From assembly GCA_024763215.1 (NCBI GenBank), contig JANTFX010000019.1, positions 1 to 37,447 of the forward strand: a DNA stretch of 37,447 bases, read 5' to 3'. How positions within the stretch are numbered: the stretch's first letter is position 1; every line of letters begins with the position of its first letter. A program made the translations under genes and the position numbers. This document shows, one piece after another, positions 25,137-32,468 of this stretch. The notes under the pieces were generated by a model. The model did not search any database, was not told where the DNA came from, and was given only the letters and a program-made list of their open reading frames with translations. This DNA comes from Candidatus Krumholzibacteriia bacterium (GTDB lineage Bacteria; Krumholzibacteriota; Krumholzibacteriia; LZORAL124-64-63).

Positions 25137-26138
25137 TCAGCATCCTTCCAGCAATTTGAGCAACTCCTGAATCAGCTTCGTGCCCGTGGCGTTTTCGTGC
25201 CGCTGTGCAATCGCCTGCTCCAGCTCGTGGGGGAATCCTCGTCCGCAGGTCGCCTTCAGAACCTGCTCCACCAGCTGGCGGACGCGCTCCTCCTCGGCCG
25301 CCGTGGCGATGCGCGCGTTCGGCGAGGATGGCCACCGATCACCGACGTATAGCGCTCCCGGCGTGAGTGTCGAGAGCCCATGGTCGATACAGAACTTGAC
25401 CAGGCAACCGTCCGCATCGGTAAGGACCGCGCCCACCGTGCCTCCATCATAGTACCAGCCGATGGACACTACGGTCAGCGGCTCCCGGCCGCATTCCTTA
25501 AGCTGATAGTCGTCCAGGTAACTGGTCCGCAAAAGCTCATCGTCCTGGACCCACTGCCCCAGCCGAAGAGCCTTCAGCCAGCCGACCGCCTCCCGGTCGG
25601 CGTCATCGGTAAGTTCATCGAACTGCCTGTGCGCCAAGCTGTCCAGCTCTCCGGGGGAGTACCGGTCATGCAGCCACCGGGACATACGAGCAAGCTGGTG
25701 ATACCCGGACAGAAGACCCGCCAGGTAAGCATCAAACTTCCCCGAACCCGCGCGGGCCGCAAGATCGCCACCGCAGGACATCTGCCGTTGCTGGGTAAAC
25801 GAATATTTCCTGTCCAGATAATCCTGAAGGAGTTTCAGAAGCGCTGATTCCTCCTGGCTTCCAATTGCAACCGTTTTCGCGCCTTCATCGTTTGGGTGCA
25901 GGGCGCCGACCCGAAACCCCCGGTGTTCTTCTCCGGGCCGGAAGCCGATGCACAATCTCAGTGTATCCCCTTTTGCATCGGCAACCGCCACTCCTCCGCC
26001 CAGCAGCCAGCCCTCCTCGCAGACCGCCACAACCCTTGTGATCGGGCCGAACCCCGCGATGCCCACCTTGTCAACGCCCCTGGCAGATGCAGGGAGGATC
26101 AGTGCTGCCATGGCAGCCAGCATCAAGACCCTCATCAT
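25137..26138 (-). CDS. Secreted protein with an internal domain duplication, unknown function
   Basis: 333 aa from ATG 26138 (GGGGG just upstream; an adjacent ATG at 26135 is equal) with a signal sequence (about 1-19, ending PASARG). No family is recognised. Two segments of about 75 residues look alike: 35-110 (VVAVCEEGWLLGGGVAVADAKGD, LRLCIGF, GFRVGALHPND, AIGSQEESALLKLLQDYL) and 222-297 (VVSIGWYYDGGTVGAVLTDADGC, VKFCIDH, TPGALYVGDRW, TAAEEERVRQLVEQVL). They are joined by a helical region (130-205). Nine or so cysteines suggest disulfides after export. The gene follows the small membrane gene at 26233 by 94 nt and precedes the secreted gene at 24449-25033 by 103 nt. Confidence 0.7.
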   Translation of the reverse strand: MMRVLMLAAMAALILPASARGVDKVGIAGFGPITRVVAVCEEGWLLGGGVAVADAKGDTLRLCIGFRPGEEHRGFRVGALHPNDEGAKTVAIGSQEESALLKLLQDYLDRKYSFTQQRQMSCGGDLAARAGSGKFDAYLAGLLSGYHQLARMSRWLHDRYSPGELDSLAHRQFDELTDDADREAVGWLKALRLGQWVQDDELLRTSYLDDYQLKECGREPLTVVSIGWYYDGGTVGAVLTDADGCLVKFCIDHGLSTLTPGALYVGDRWPSSPNARIATAAEEERVRQLVEQVLKATCGRGFPHELEQAIAQRHENATGTKLIQELLKLLEGC

Positions 26139-26232
26139 GGCCCCCTTTGATCGTGGGCAGGCCCATACCTTGCAATCGGCTCCGGCCGCGGAGAGGACTC
26201 CAGGATCGTTCTCGAACGCCAGGCCGTCTCGT

Positions 26233-26541
26233 TCATAGTCCGATTTCGGCAATGATCCCGGGCATCAAGGACCGCGCCTTGTTGATCACCAATGCAAAAA
26301 AGAGAAACAGCCCCGAAGCCATCCCCAGATAGGGCATCACCTTGCCGATCAACAACTCCGGCCCCAGAACGGAGCGCAGGTACTCACCCAGGATGATCGT
26401 GCAGATCACCATGAAAATACCGAGCAACCCGGTGCGGCTCAAGAGCACCCGGGAATAGGCCTTGCTCCACACTCGTTGCCTGTCATTGGGCGCAAGAGAT
26501 CGCAGCTCAGGCATGGAGCTCAGTGACATGTACAACCTCAC
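26233..26541 (-). CDS. Small membrane protein with two helices, unknown function
   Basis: 102 aa. The start is taken as GTG 26541 because AGGAGG stands 5 nt before it; the ATG at 26529 is too far from that site. A basic, polar N-terminal third (SLAPNDRQRVWSKAYSRVLLSRTG) is followed by two hydrophobic segments (about 39-55 and 69-88) and a short tail. No family recognised. It is the first gene after the promoter at 26594-26623. Confidence 0.6.
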   Translation of the reverse strand: MRLYMSLSSMPELRSLAPNDRQRVWSKAYSRVLLSRTGLLGIFMVICTIILGEYLRSVLGPELLIGKVMPYLGMASGLFLFFALVINKARSLMPGIIAEIGL

Positions 26542-26866
26542 GCCGGCCTCCTTCCTCGTGTCTCCAGGAATTGGCTATCTAGTTCTTGATATCAGTATAC
26601 CCCGCCCTCCCCCAACGAGTCAAAAAACTCCGAAACAGCAACGAATCCCCCTGTTAGATGCCGATTTCGGCGGTATCCATCCCCCGGGGGTTTTCCGCCA
26701 TCGGTTGATAGCTTGCGTGGGTTCGCCACATATCCGCTAACCCTCCGGTCTTTCCGAGGCACGATAGAGGCACGATCACGATGTTCCCACTGGTGCCGGA
26801 CCCCGCCCTTGGGATATATTGCATTCCGATGCCGGGGGACAATCATTCAACGGGGGACAGGCTCGC
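26542..26866. other. Divergent intergenic region (325 nt)
   Basis: It holds the minus-strand promoter at 26594-26623. On the plus side only weak elements are visible: TTGATA at 26704-26709 without a good -10, and TATATT at 26815-26820 without a good -35. I see no gene or RNA in it. Confidence 0.5.
26594..26623 (-). promoter_or_regulatory. Sigma70-like promoter for the 26.5 kb leftward gene group
   Basis: TTGACT (26623-26618) and TATACT (26599-26594) with an 18-nt GC-rich spacer; each hexamer matches five of six consensus bases. The predicted start of transcription is near 26587, some 46 nt before the GTG of the small membrane gene. It may also feed the genes further left. Confidence 0.75.
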
Positions 26867-28045
26867 GTGCCGACTGACCTTGCATTCTGGCTTTTCTGGC
26901 TTTCGGTGGCGCTCATCGCGTACACCTATTTCGGTTTTCCCCTGCTGCTGTATCTGCGGGCCCGCTTTGCCGGAAAAAATCCGGCCGCCGGGGATGCCCT
27001 GCCGCCGATCACGGTGATCATGGCCGCCCATAACGAGGCCCCGGTCATCCAGGACAAGCTCGCCAACACCTTGGCCCTGGATTATCCGCCCGAACTGCTG
27101 GAGATCGTCGTGGCCTCGGACGGCTCGGATGACGGCACCGATCAGCTCGTCAGGGATTTCGGCGCCCCCGGTCTGACCCTGATCTCCCTGCCTCGCGGCG
27201 GCAAGAACGCGGCGCTGAACGCTGCGGTGGCCATGGTCAAGGATCCTGAGCGCATCCTGTTGTTCACCGACGCCGACACAACCCTGGATCCGGCCGCGGC
27301 CCGCCTGCTGGCCGCGCATTTCGCGGACCCGGAAGTGGGCGGCGTGGGCGGGGATTTCCACTACGCCGACCCCGGCAGCAGCGGGGCGGGGGAGATGTCG
27401 TACTGGTCTCTCGACCGCTGGCTGAAGACGCAGCAGAGCCGCGGCGGCAGCGTGACCTCGGCCACCGGCCAGATCTACGCCCTGCGCCGCCATCTGTTCG
27501 ACCCCTGCCCGCCCGGAGTCACCGACGATTTCTTCATCTCCACCGGCGCCATAGCCGGCGGCAAGCGCCTGGTCTTCGAGCCCCGGGCCCGTGGCTTCGG
27601 TCCGGTCGCGCCCACGAACCGGGAATTCACCCGCAAGGTGCGTGTGGCCTCGGCGGGGTTCACCTCCCTGCGCCACCGGCGCGGCCTTCTGAACCCCTTC
27701 CGCCACGGATTCTACGCCCTGCAACTCCTGACCCACAAGGTCCTGCGCCGCATGATCCTGATCCCGCTGCTGCTGCTGCTGATCAGTGCCCCCGTGCTGT
27801 GGGCCGCCAGCACCGGGGTGTGGCGGTGGTTCTACGGCCTGGCCACCGTCGGGCAGCTGGCCCTGCACGGCGCCGCCCTGGCCGGGCTGCTGCTGCGCCG
27901 CACACCCCTGGCGCGCCTGAAGCCCCTGAGCCTGCCGTTCTACTTCGACATGGTGAACATCGCGGCCATGATCGGGTTGTTCAACACCCTGCGGGGCATC
28001 GCCACCTACGACCGGTGGGATACCCGGCGTAAGACGCAGGCATGA
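26867..28045 (+). CDS. Membrane glycosyltransferase family 2
   Basis: 392 aa with one N-terminal membrane helix (about 6-26), a cytosolic GT2 domain and about three C-terminal helices. Motifs: ITVIMAAHNEAPVIQDKLANTL, VVASDGSDDGTDQLV, RGGKNAALNAAV, LLFTDADTTLDP (the metal-binding DxD), GVTDDFFIS (acidic acceptor site) and TRKVRVASAGF. The last motif replaces the QxxRW of processive synthases, so it is more like enzymes adding one or few sugars to a lipid carrier. The start is GTG 26867 (AGG 5 nt upstream, GGGGGA further up); a TTG at 26819 opens the frame earlier but without a helix there. The ATGA overlap with the GH31 gene shows a shared operon. Confidence 0.86.
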   Translation: MPTDLAFWLFWLSVALIAYTYFGFPLLLYLRARFAGKNPAAGDALPPITVIMAAHNEAPVIQDKLANTLALDYPPELLEIVVASDGSDDGTDQLVRDFGAPGLTLISLPRGGKNAALNAAVAMVKDPERILLFTDADTTLDPAAARLLAAHFADPEVGGVGGDFHYADPGSSGAGEMSYWSLDRWLKTQQSRGGSVTSATGQIYALRRHLFDPCPPGVTDDFFISTGAIAGGKRLVFEPRARGFGPVAPTNREFTRKVRVASAGFTSLRHRRGLLNPFRHGFYALQLLTHKVLRRMILIPLLLLLISAPVLWAASTGVWRWFYGLATVGQLALHGAALAGLLLRRTPLARLKPLSLPFYFDMVNIAAMIGLFNTLRGIATYDRWDTRRKTQA

Positions 28046-30216
28046 GGACCGCCCGGGACTTCCGCTGCGGTCTGATCTGCCTCCTGCTGCTTTTTTCCGT
28101 CCCGGTATCGGTCGGGGCTTCACCCTCCCCGCCACCGGTCGGCGAAATGATCGCACCTGGTGTTGTCCGCTTTTTCGCCACCGCCGCCGAACGCGCCCAC
28201 GCCCGGCCTTCCCTGTGCCTGATGTCCCCCCACCCGGCCCCCATCGGTCCGATTCCTGATTCCTGGCCCATCACCCCGAATTTCGGCCGCGTGCAGGGCC
28301 GACCCACCGCTTCGGTCGCCATCGCCCCCGGTTGCGACCTGTACGGCACCGGCGAAGTTCCCGGCCCCCTGCGACGCAACGGCACCCGCACAGTGGCCTG
28401 GAACACCGACGCCTACGCCTGGAACGCCGGCAGCATGAGCCTTTACCAGTCCCACCCCTGGGTGCTGGCCGTCCGCGCCGACGGCACGGCATTCGGTGTG
28501 CTGGCCGACACACCCCAGCGCTGCCTCATCGATCTGAGAGGCGGCATCCGGTTCGAGGCCAGCGGGCCCACCTTTCCGGTCATCATCTGCGAGGGAGAAA
28601 ATCCCCAGGCGGTGCTGCGCAAGCTGGCCCGCCTGACCGGGACCATGCCCCTGCCCCCGCGCTGGGCCCTGGGCTACCACCAGTGCCGCTACTCCTACAC
28701 ACCGGACAGCCGCGTGCGCGAGATCGCCCGCGAATTCCGCAAACGCGACATCCCCTGCGACGTGATCTGGCTGGACATCGACTACATGGACGGCCACCGC
28801 AGCTTCACCGTGAACACCTGGGACTTTCCCGACATCAAAGGCCTGCTGGCGGATCTGCATGCCGACGGCTTCCGCGCCGTGGTCATCATCGACCCGGGGA
28901 TCAAGCAGGAACCGGGTTACCATGTCTACGCTTCCGGGCAGCGGATCGACGCCTGGGTGCGCACCGCCGACGGGCGGCCATATGTGGGCACGGTGTGGCC
29001 GGGAGCATGCGTCTTTCCGGATTTCACGCGCGCGGATGTGCGCCGCTGGTGGGGCGGCCTGTACGGCCCCTTCCTGGATCTGGGCATCGACGGCATCTGG
29101 AACGACATGAACGAGCCGGCGGTGTTCAACGTACCGGGCAAGACCATGCCGGTGACCAATATCCATCGCGCGGACCCCGAACTGGGCGGGACCGACACCC
29201 ACGCCCGCTACCACAACGTGTACGGCATGCTCATGGCCCGGGCCACGTTCGAGGGCTGCCGCGCCGCCCGCCCGGTGCGCCGCCCCTTCGTGCTGACGCG
29301 GGCGAACCACCTGGGCGGCCAGCGCTGGGCCGCCACCTGGACCGGCGACAACGTGGCCACCTGGCGGCACCTGGACATGTCATTGAGCATGGTGATGAAT
29401 CTGGGCCTGTCGGGGCAGCCGCTGTCCGGACCGGATATCGGCGGCTTCGCCGGGGCAGGCAGCGGACGGCTCTTCGCCCGCTGGATGGGCATCGGGGCGC
29501 TGCTGCCCTTCGCCCGGGGCCACACCGGCAAGGGCAACATAGACAAGGAACCGTGGGCCTTCGGGCCGGAGGTCGAGGCCACCTGCCGCCGCGCGCTGCA
29601 GCGACGCTACCGGCTGCTGCCGTATCTCTACACCCTGGCCCGCGAGGCCTCGGTCAGCGGCCTGCCCATGGTCCGGCCCCTGTTCTTCGCCGACCCCGCC
29701 GATCCGCGCTTGCGCGATGTGGACGATTCCTTCCTGCTGGGAGACGACCTGCTGATCGTCTGCCGCACCTCCCCGGACAGCGCCCCGCCGGACGTCTTTC
29801 CGCCCGGGAACTGGTGGCGTGTCAGCATCGTGCCCGGTGACCTGGACGATCCCGACCTGCCCGCGGTGTACCTGCGCGAGGGTGCGGCCCTGCCCCTGGG
29901 GCCGATCATGGAGTACTCGGACCAGCGACCCCTGGACGCAGTCGAGCTGTTGGCCAACCTCGATGCGACCGGGCAGGCTGTGGGCCAGTTGTACGAGGAT
30001 GACGGCGACGGGTATGGATATCAGAGTGGCGATTACCGGATCATCCAATGGTCGGTGCAGGATTCGCCGTCAGGACCGGAGGTATCCTCGCGGGTGCTGG
30101 AAGGTGGCCGTCGGGACCGCATGCCACAGGCGACCGCACACATCGTGTCCGATCATCCCGGGAAGGCCCCCCGGGGGACCCAAAAGACCCCGGACGGCAT
30201 CCAATCACCTGATTAG
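28042..30216 (+). CDS. Exported GH31 alpha-glucosidase family protein
   Basis: 724 aa with a signal sequence (about 1-26). The GH31 barrel shows RWALGYHQCRYSY, CDVIWLDIDYMDGHRSFT, the nucleophile in GIWNDMNEP (Asp at about 355) and the general acid in TWTGDN (Asp at about 436), then GPDIGGFAG and FARGHTGKGN. The N-terminal beta domain has YGTGEVPGPLRRNG. Members hydrolyse or transfer alpha-linked glucose or xylose; the exact bond cannot be inferred. As it is exported it would act in the periplasm or outside. The ATG overlaps the glycosyltransferase stop by ATGA, suggesting joint work on a surface or storage polysaccharide. The last about 30 residues are low in conservation. Confidence 0.92.
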   Translation: MRTARDFRCGLICLLLLFSVPVSVGASPSPPPVGEMIAPGVVRFFATAAERAHARPSLCLMSPHPAPIGPIPDSWPITPNFGRVQGRPTASVAIAPGCDLYGTGEVPGPLRRNGTRTVAWNTDAYAWNAGSMSLYQSHPWVLAVRADGTAFGVLADTPQRCLIDLRGGIRFEASGPTFPVIICEGENPQAVLRKLARLTGTMPLPPRWALGYHQCRYSYTPDSRVREIAREFRKRDIPCDVIWLDIDYMDGHRSFTVNTWDFPDIKGLLADLHADGFRAVVIIDPGIKQEPGYHVYASGQRIDAWVRTADGRPYVGTVWPGACVFPDFTRADVRRWWGGLYGPFLDLGIDGIWNDMNEPAVFNVPGKTMPVTNIHRADPELGGTDTHARYHNVYGMLMARATFEGCRAARPVRRPFVLTRANHLGGQRWAATWTGDNVATWRHLDMSLSMVMNLGLSGQPLSGPDIGGFAGAGSGRLFARWMGIGALLPFARGHTGKGNIDKEPWAFGPEVEATCRRALQRRYRLLPYLYTLAREASVSGLPMVRPLFFADPADPRLRDVDDSFLLGDDLLIVCRTSPDSAPPDVFPPGNWWRVSIVPGDLDDPDLPAVYLREGAALPLGPIMEYSDQRPLDAVELLANLDATGQAVGQLYEDDGDGYGYQSGDYRIIQWSVQDSPSGPEVSSRVLEGGRRDRMPQATAHIVSDHPGKAPRGTQKTPDGIQSPD

Positions 30217-30294
30217 AGGCCGTTTGATGAAAACCAGGTCGGCGGCAACCTGCCATTCCGGCCATCTCACCTCAATTCCCGGAGGGCCCGTTCC

Positions 30295-30981
30295 ATGCCA
30301 CGCAGCCACTTCACCCCCGCCCTGTTCCGCTTCCTGCGCGACCTCAAGGAGAACAACGACCGCGCCTGGTTCCAGGCCCACCGCGACCGTTATCTGGCCG
30401 AGGCCCGCGACCCCGCCCTGCGGTTCATCACCGACTTCGGAGCGCACCTGGCGCGCATCAGCCCGCACTTCCTGGCCGATCCCAGGCCCAGCGGCGGCAG
30501 CCTGTTCCGCATCCATCGCGACATCCGCTTCAGCCGGGACAAAAGCCCCTACAAGACCCACCTCGGCATCCACTTCCGGCACGAGCAGGGCAAGTCGGCC
30601 CACGCGCCCGGGTTCTACCTTCATCTGGAGCCCGGCGGCTGCTTCATGGGTGTGGGCATCTGGCGGCCGGACACGGCCACCGTCGGCAAGCTGCGCCGGT
30701 TGGTAGCCGATGAGCCCGCCACCTGGCGGGCCATGGCCACGGATCCGGACTTCGCTACGCAGTTCTCGATAACAGGTGAGCGCCTGAAGCGCCCCCCGCG
30801 CGGGTTTCCCGCCGATCACCCCCTGATCGAAGTGCTGAAGCTGAAGGATTTCACCGCCTTGACGCCCTTGACCCAGCGGCGCATCACGAAGGCCGGGTTC
30901 GTGGAAGATTTCGCGCAGATGTGCCGAGTCGGCATGGGGTTGAACCGGTTCATCTGCCGGGCGCTGGATTTGCCTGCGTGA
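30295..30981 (+). CDS. DUF2461 (TIGR02453) family protein
   Basis: 228 aa, length typical for the family. Conserved blocks: LRDLKENNDRAWFQAHRDRYL near the N-terminus, SLFRIHRDIRFSRDKSPYKTHLG in the middle, and FYLHLEPGGCFMGVGIWRP. Its biochemical role is unknown; members occur across bacteria and fungi. No signal peptide, so cytosolic. The ATG has GGAGGG 8 nt upstream. It lies 78 nt after the GH31 gene and may be in the same transcript; it is convergent with the small Cys-rich gene, 14 nt apart. Confidence 0.9.
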   Translation: MPRSHFTPALFRFLRDLKENNDRAWFQAHRDRYLAEARDPALRFITDFGAHLARISPHFLADPRPSGGSLFRIHRDIRFSRDKSPYKTHLGIHFRHEQGKSAHAPGFYLHLEPGGCFMGVGIWRPDTATVGKLRRLVADEPATWRAMATDPDFATQFSITGERLKRPPRGFPADHPLIEVLKLKDFTALTPLTQRRITKAGFVEDFAQMCRVGMGLNRFICRALDLPA

Positions 30982-30995
30982 ACAGGATGGCGGCT

Positions 30996-31307
30996 TTACC
31001 CGTGCTTGGATTTCCAGTAAGCCTTTTCCGCCTTGCGGCATTCAGGACAATACCTGATCTGGGCGTACTTTTTATTGTAATCGATGCAACATCCCCCCGG
31101 CACCTTGCTACAGGCATAGGGGAACGAGGCGGAGGCCTCACGGTAATCATCAGGGTAACGGAGAAGCCCGTATTCGATGGGCACCCTGCCGGCCCGCAAC
31201 TCCAGGCCGTGGACGGGGCACATTTTCTCCTCGATCTTGGGAACCGGTTTGGGTTCCTTTGTCCCGCCGGATATTAAATCAGACAATAAATCGAGCCAGC
31301 CCCCCAT
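30996..31307 (-). CDS. Small Cys-rich protein, probable zinc-ribbon
   Basis: 103 aa, unrecognised family. Cysteines occur as CPVHG (30-34), YACS (66), GGCC (73-74) and YCPECRKAEKAYW (87-97). The first and last groups (CxxH and CxxC) could form one zinc site. The C-terminal CPECRKAEKAYWKS resembles ends of other small zinc-binding proteins. GGGAGG lies 5 nt before the ATG. It follows the winged-helix gene by 48 nt on the same strand. Confidence 0.6.
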   Translation of the reverse strand: MGGWLDLLSDLISGGTKEPKPVPKIEEKMCPVHGLELRAGRVPIEYGLLRYPDDYREASASFPYACSKVPGGCCIDYNKKYAQIRYCPECRKAEKAYWKSKHG

Positions 31308-31355
31308 GATGCCCTCCCCACGAGTCGGCGCACGATGCCGTCACAAACAACAACA

Positions 31356-31685
31356 CTATTTCAAAACAGGCAGAACCGCCAACAGATCACCCAGGTAACG
31401 CTTGAACTCCCGCTTCCCCTTGGTGGTCATCCTGACCAGGGTCACCGGCTTCTTGCCTTCAAAAGTCTTGGTGATCGCAACCAGCCCCCCCTCCTCCAGC
31501 TTGGACAGGTGCACCGACAGGGTGCCGTCGGTCAGATCGAGGGATCTGCGGATGGCGGGGAAGGTCTGCGCCCGACCGGTGCGCAACAGGAAGGACAGGA
31601 TCAGCAGTCTGACCCGGCCGTGAATCAGGGGGGATAACGGCTGCCGGCCGCCGGGGCCTTGAGCCGCACTGGCTTGTCGCGCCAC
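31356..31685 (-). CDS. Winged-helix transcriptional regulator (PF13601-like)
   Basis: 109 aa with a single DNA-binding winged helix: HGRVRLLILSFLLRTG (helix 1), FPAIRRSLDLTDGTLSVHLSKLEEGGLV (helix-turn-helix; SVHLSKLEE is the recognition helix) and the wing AITKTFEGKKPVTLVRMTTKGKREF. This is the ArsR/MarR-like family of short regulators with no extra ligand domain. The start is GTG 31685 (GGGAGG 8 nt upstream). No metal-binding cysteines, so an ArsR-type metal sensor is unlikely. Upstream lies a long gene-free region with repeated ACTTGAA boxes that could be its operators. Confidence 0.82.
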   Translation of the reverse strand: MARQASAAQGPGGRQPLSPLIHGRVRLLILSFLLRTGRAQTFPAIRRSLDLTDGTLSVHLSKLEEGGLVAITKTFEGKKPVTLVRMTTKGKREFKRYLGDLLAVLPVLK

Positions 31686-31770
31686 GCCCTCGGCCTCCCT
31701 GCCGGGCGTCTCCGCCGCTGCCCCGTCTTCCGGTTACATCCTTGTCACGTGCAGACGGGTCGCGCTGGTC

Positions 31771-31815
31771 GGGGGCCGACGAGGTCGGGCGAGATGTAGA
31801 GCAACGTCGGCCCCC
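31771..31815. repeat. Perfect 10-bp inverted repeat
   Basis: GGGGGCCGAC (31771-31780) and GTCGGCCCCC (31806-31815) enclose a 25-nt loop. It could be an RNA hairpin in the leader of the winged-helix gene (86 nt upstream of its start) or a protein site. No T-tract follows on either strand. Confidence 0.6.
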
Positions 31816-32146
31816 GGGTCTCAGGAACGGCCACCATGCCTTTTCCTGAAGCGGGTCCTGCGATGGCCGGCGCCGAAGCGCTCACCTGACGGTGTGGTCC
31901 GCTTCCTTGCGAACCTCCTGACTGATGAGGGGGCGGCTGGCACCCAGGACCAGTTGTCCGCCCCCCTGTCGCCGCCCGGAGTTCCTTCTCCGACCCTCTC
32001 GGGATCCCCGGTGCTCCATCGGGATCCGGCTCCACCATCGTGTTGGACCTGTTCCGCCTTTGCGGCGCGGATCTTTCCGGCGGCGACCACCTGCCCGGAC
32101 ATCCTTGTCCAACACAGGCCTCCCGATCGCGCGCATTACTTTAATA

Positions 32147-32192
32147 TTTCAAGTACTTTGGCTTTTCAAGTAAAAAAACACGATTGCTTGAA
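32147..32192. promoter_or_regulatory. Cluster of ACTTGAA boxes, possible operator
   Basis: TTTCAAGTA occurs at 32147-32155 and 32164-32172, exactly 17 nt apart (TACTTGAAA on the minus strand). An inverted CTTGAA lies at 32187-32192. On the minus strand the boxes could also serve as TTGAAA -35 elements. The same core recurs three times at 36631-36660. Confidence 0.45.
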
Positions 32193-32303
32193 GTTTTTTA
32201 CCAGGAACCCGGATCCGACTTGCGCCCCTGGTTGACGGTCTTCATAACTTGATTTTTTACAAAGTGTTTGCAATTCCGGGCGCGTCTGACCCCCAAGAGT
32301 GCT

Positions 32304-32423
32304 CACCGCCTGTGGCGGTGGTTGCACCCCTTCCGGCAGGGTTCAATGTCGGAGGGGTTCGAGCTTGTGTTTGCAGGCCCACCGCTAGACTGGACTTAAA
32401 CCCGCCAACAGCTATCTTGGCGG
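32304..32423 (+). promoter_or_regulatory. Three stem-loops in the putative 5' leader of rocD
   Basis: First, CACCGCC, loop TGT, GGCGGTG (32304-32320), seven pairs. Second, ACCCC-T-TCCG paired with CGGAGGGGT (32326-32358), nine pairs with one bulged T and a 14-nt loop. Third, CCGCCAA paired with TTGGCGG (32402-32423), seven pairs with an 8-nt loop, 33 nt before the ribosome site AAGGAGG. None has a T-tract. I do not recognise a known riboswitch class. Confidence 0.5.
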
Positions 32424-32468
32424 CAAAGCCCGCAACCCGTCGGAATCAGGATGTGAAGGAGGCCCTGC

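Larger units (their letters stand above)
31686..32468. other. 783-nt region without a convincing gene
   Basis: Short open frames exist on both strands, but none shows protein-like composition or a ribosome site. Contents: a 10-bp inverted repeat (31771-31815), two copies of ACATCCTTGTC (31736-31746 and 32099-32109), an AT-rich segment with CTTGAA boxes (32131-32275), a TTGACG at 32232-32237 that may be a -35 box for the aminotransferase (no good -10 at 17 nt), and three stem-loops before the aminotransferase gene. Confidence 0.6.

Noticed and set aside
31736-32109. A mobile element bounded by the ACATCCTTGTC copies
   Set aside because: No terminal inverted repeats or transposase remnants are visible; an 11-base repeat may arise by chance, so it is not called as an element.
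31745-32235. Several 80-113 codon frames in the gene-free region
   Set aside because: They overlap each other on both strands, are Pro/Arg/Gly-rich and lack ribosome sites.
32304-32423. Lysine or other known riboswitch before rocD
   Set aside because: I could not find the conserved core bases of any class I know; it is kept only as an unclassified structured leader.
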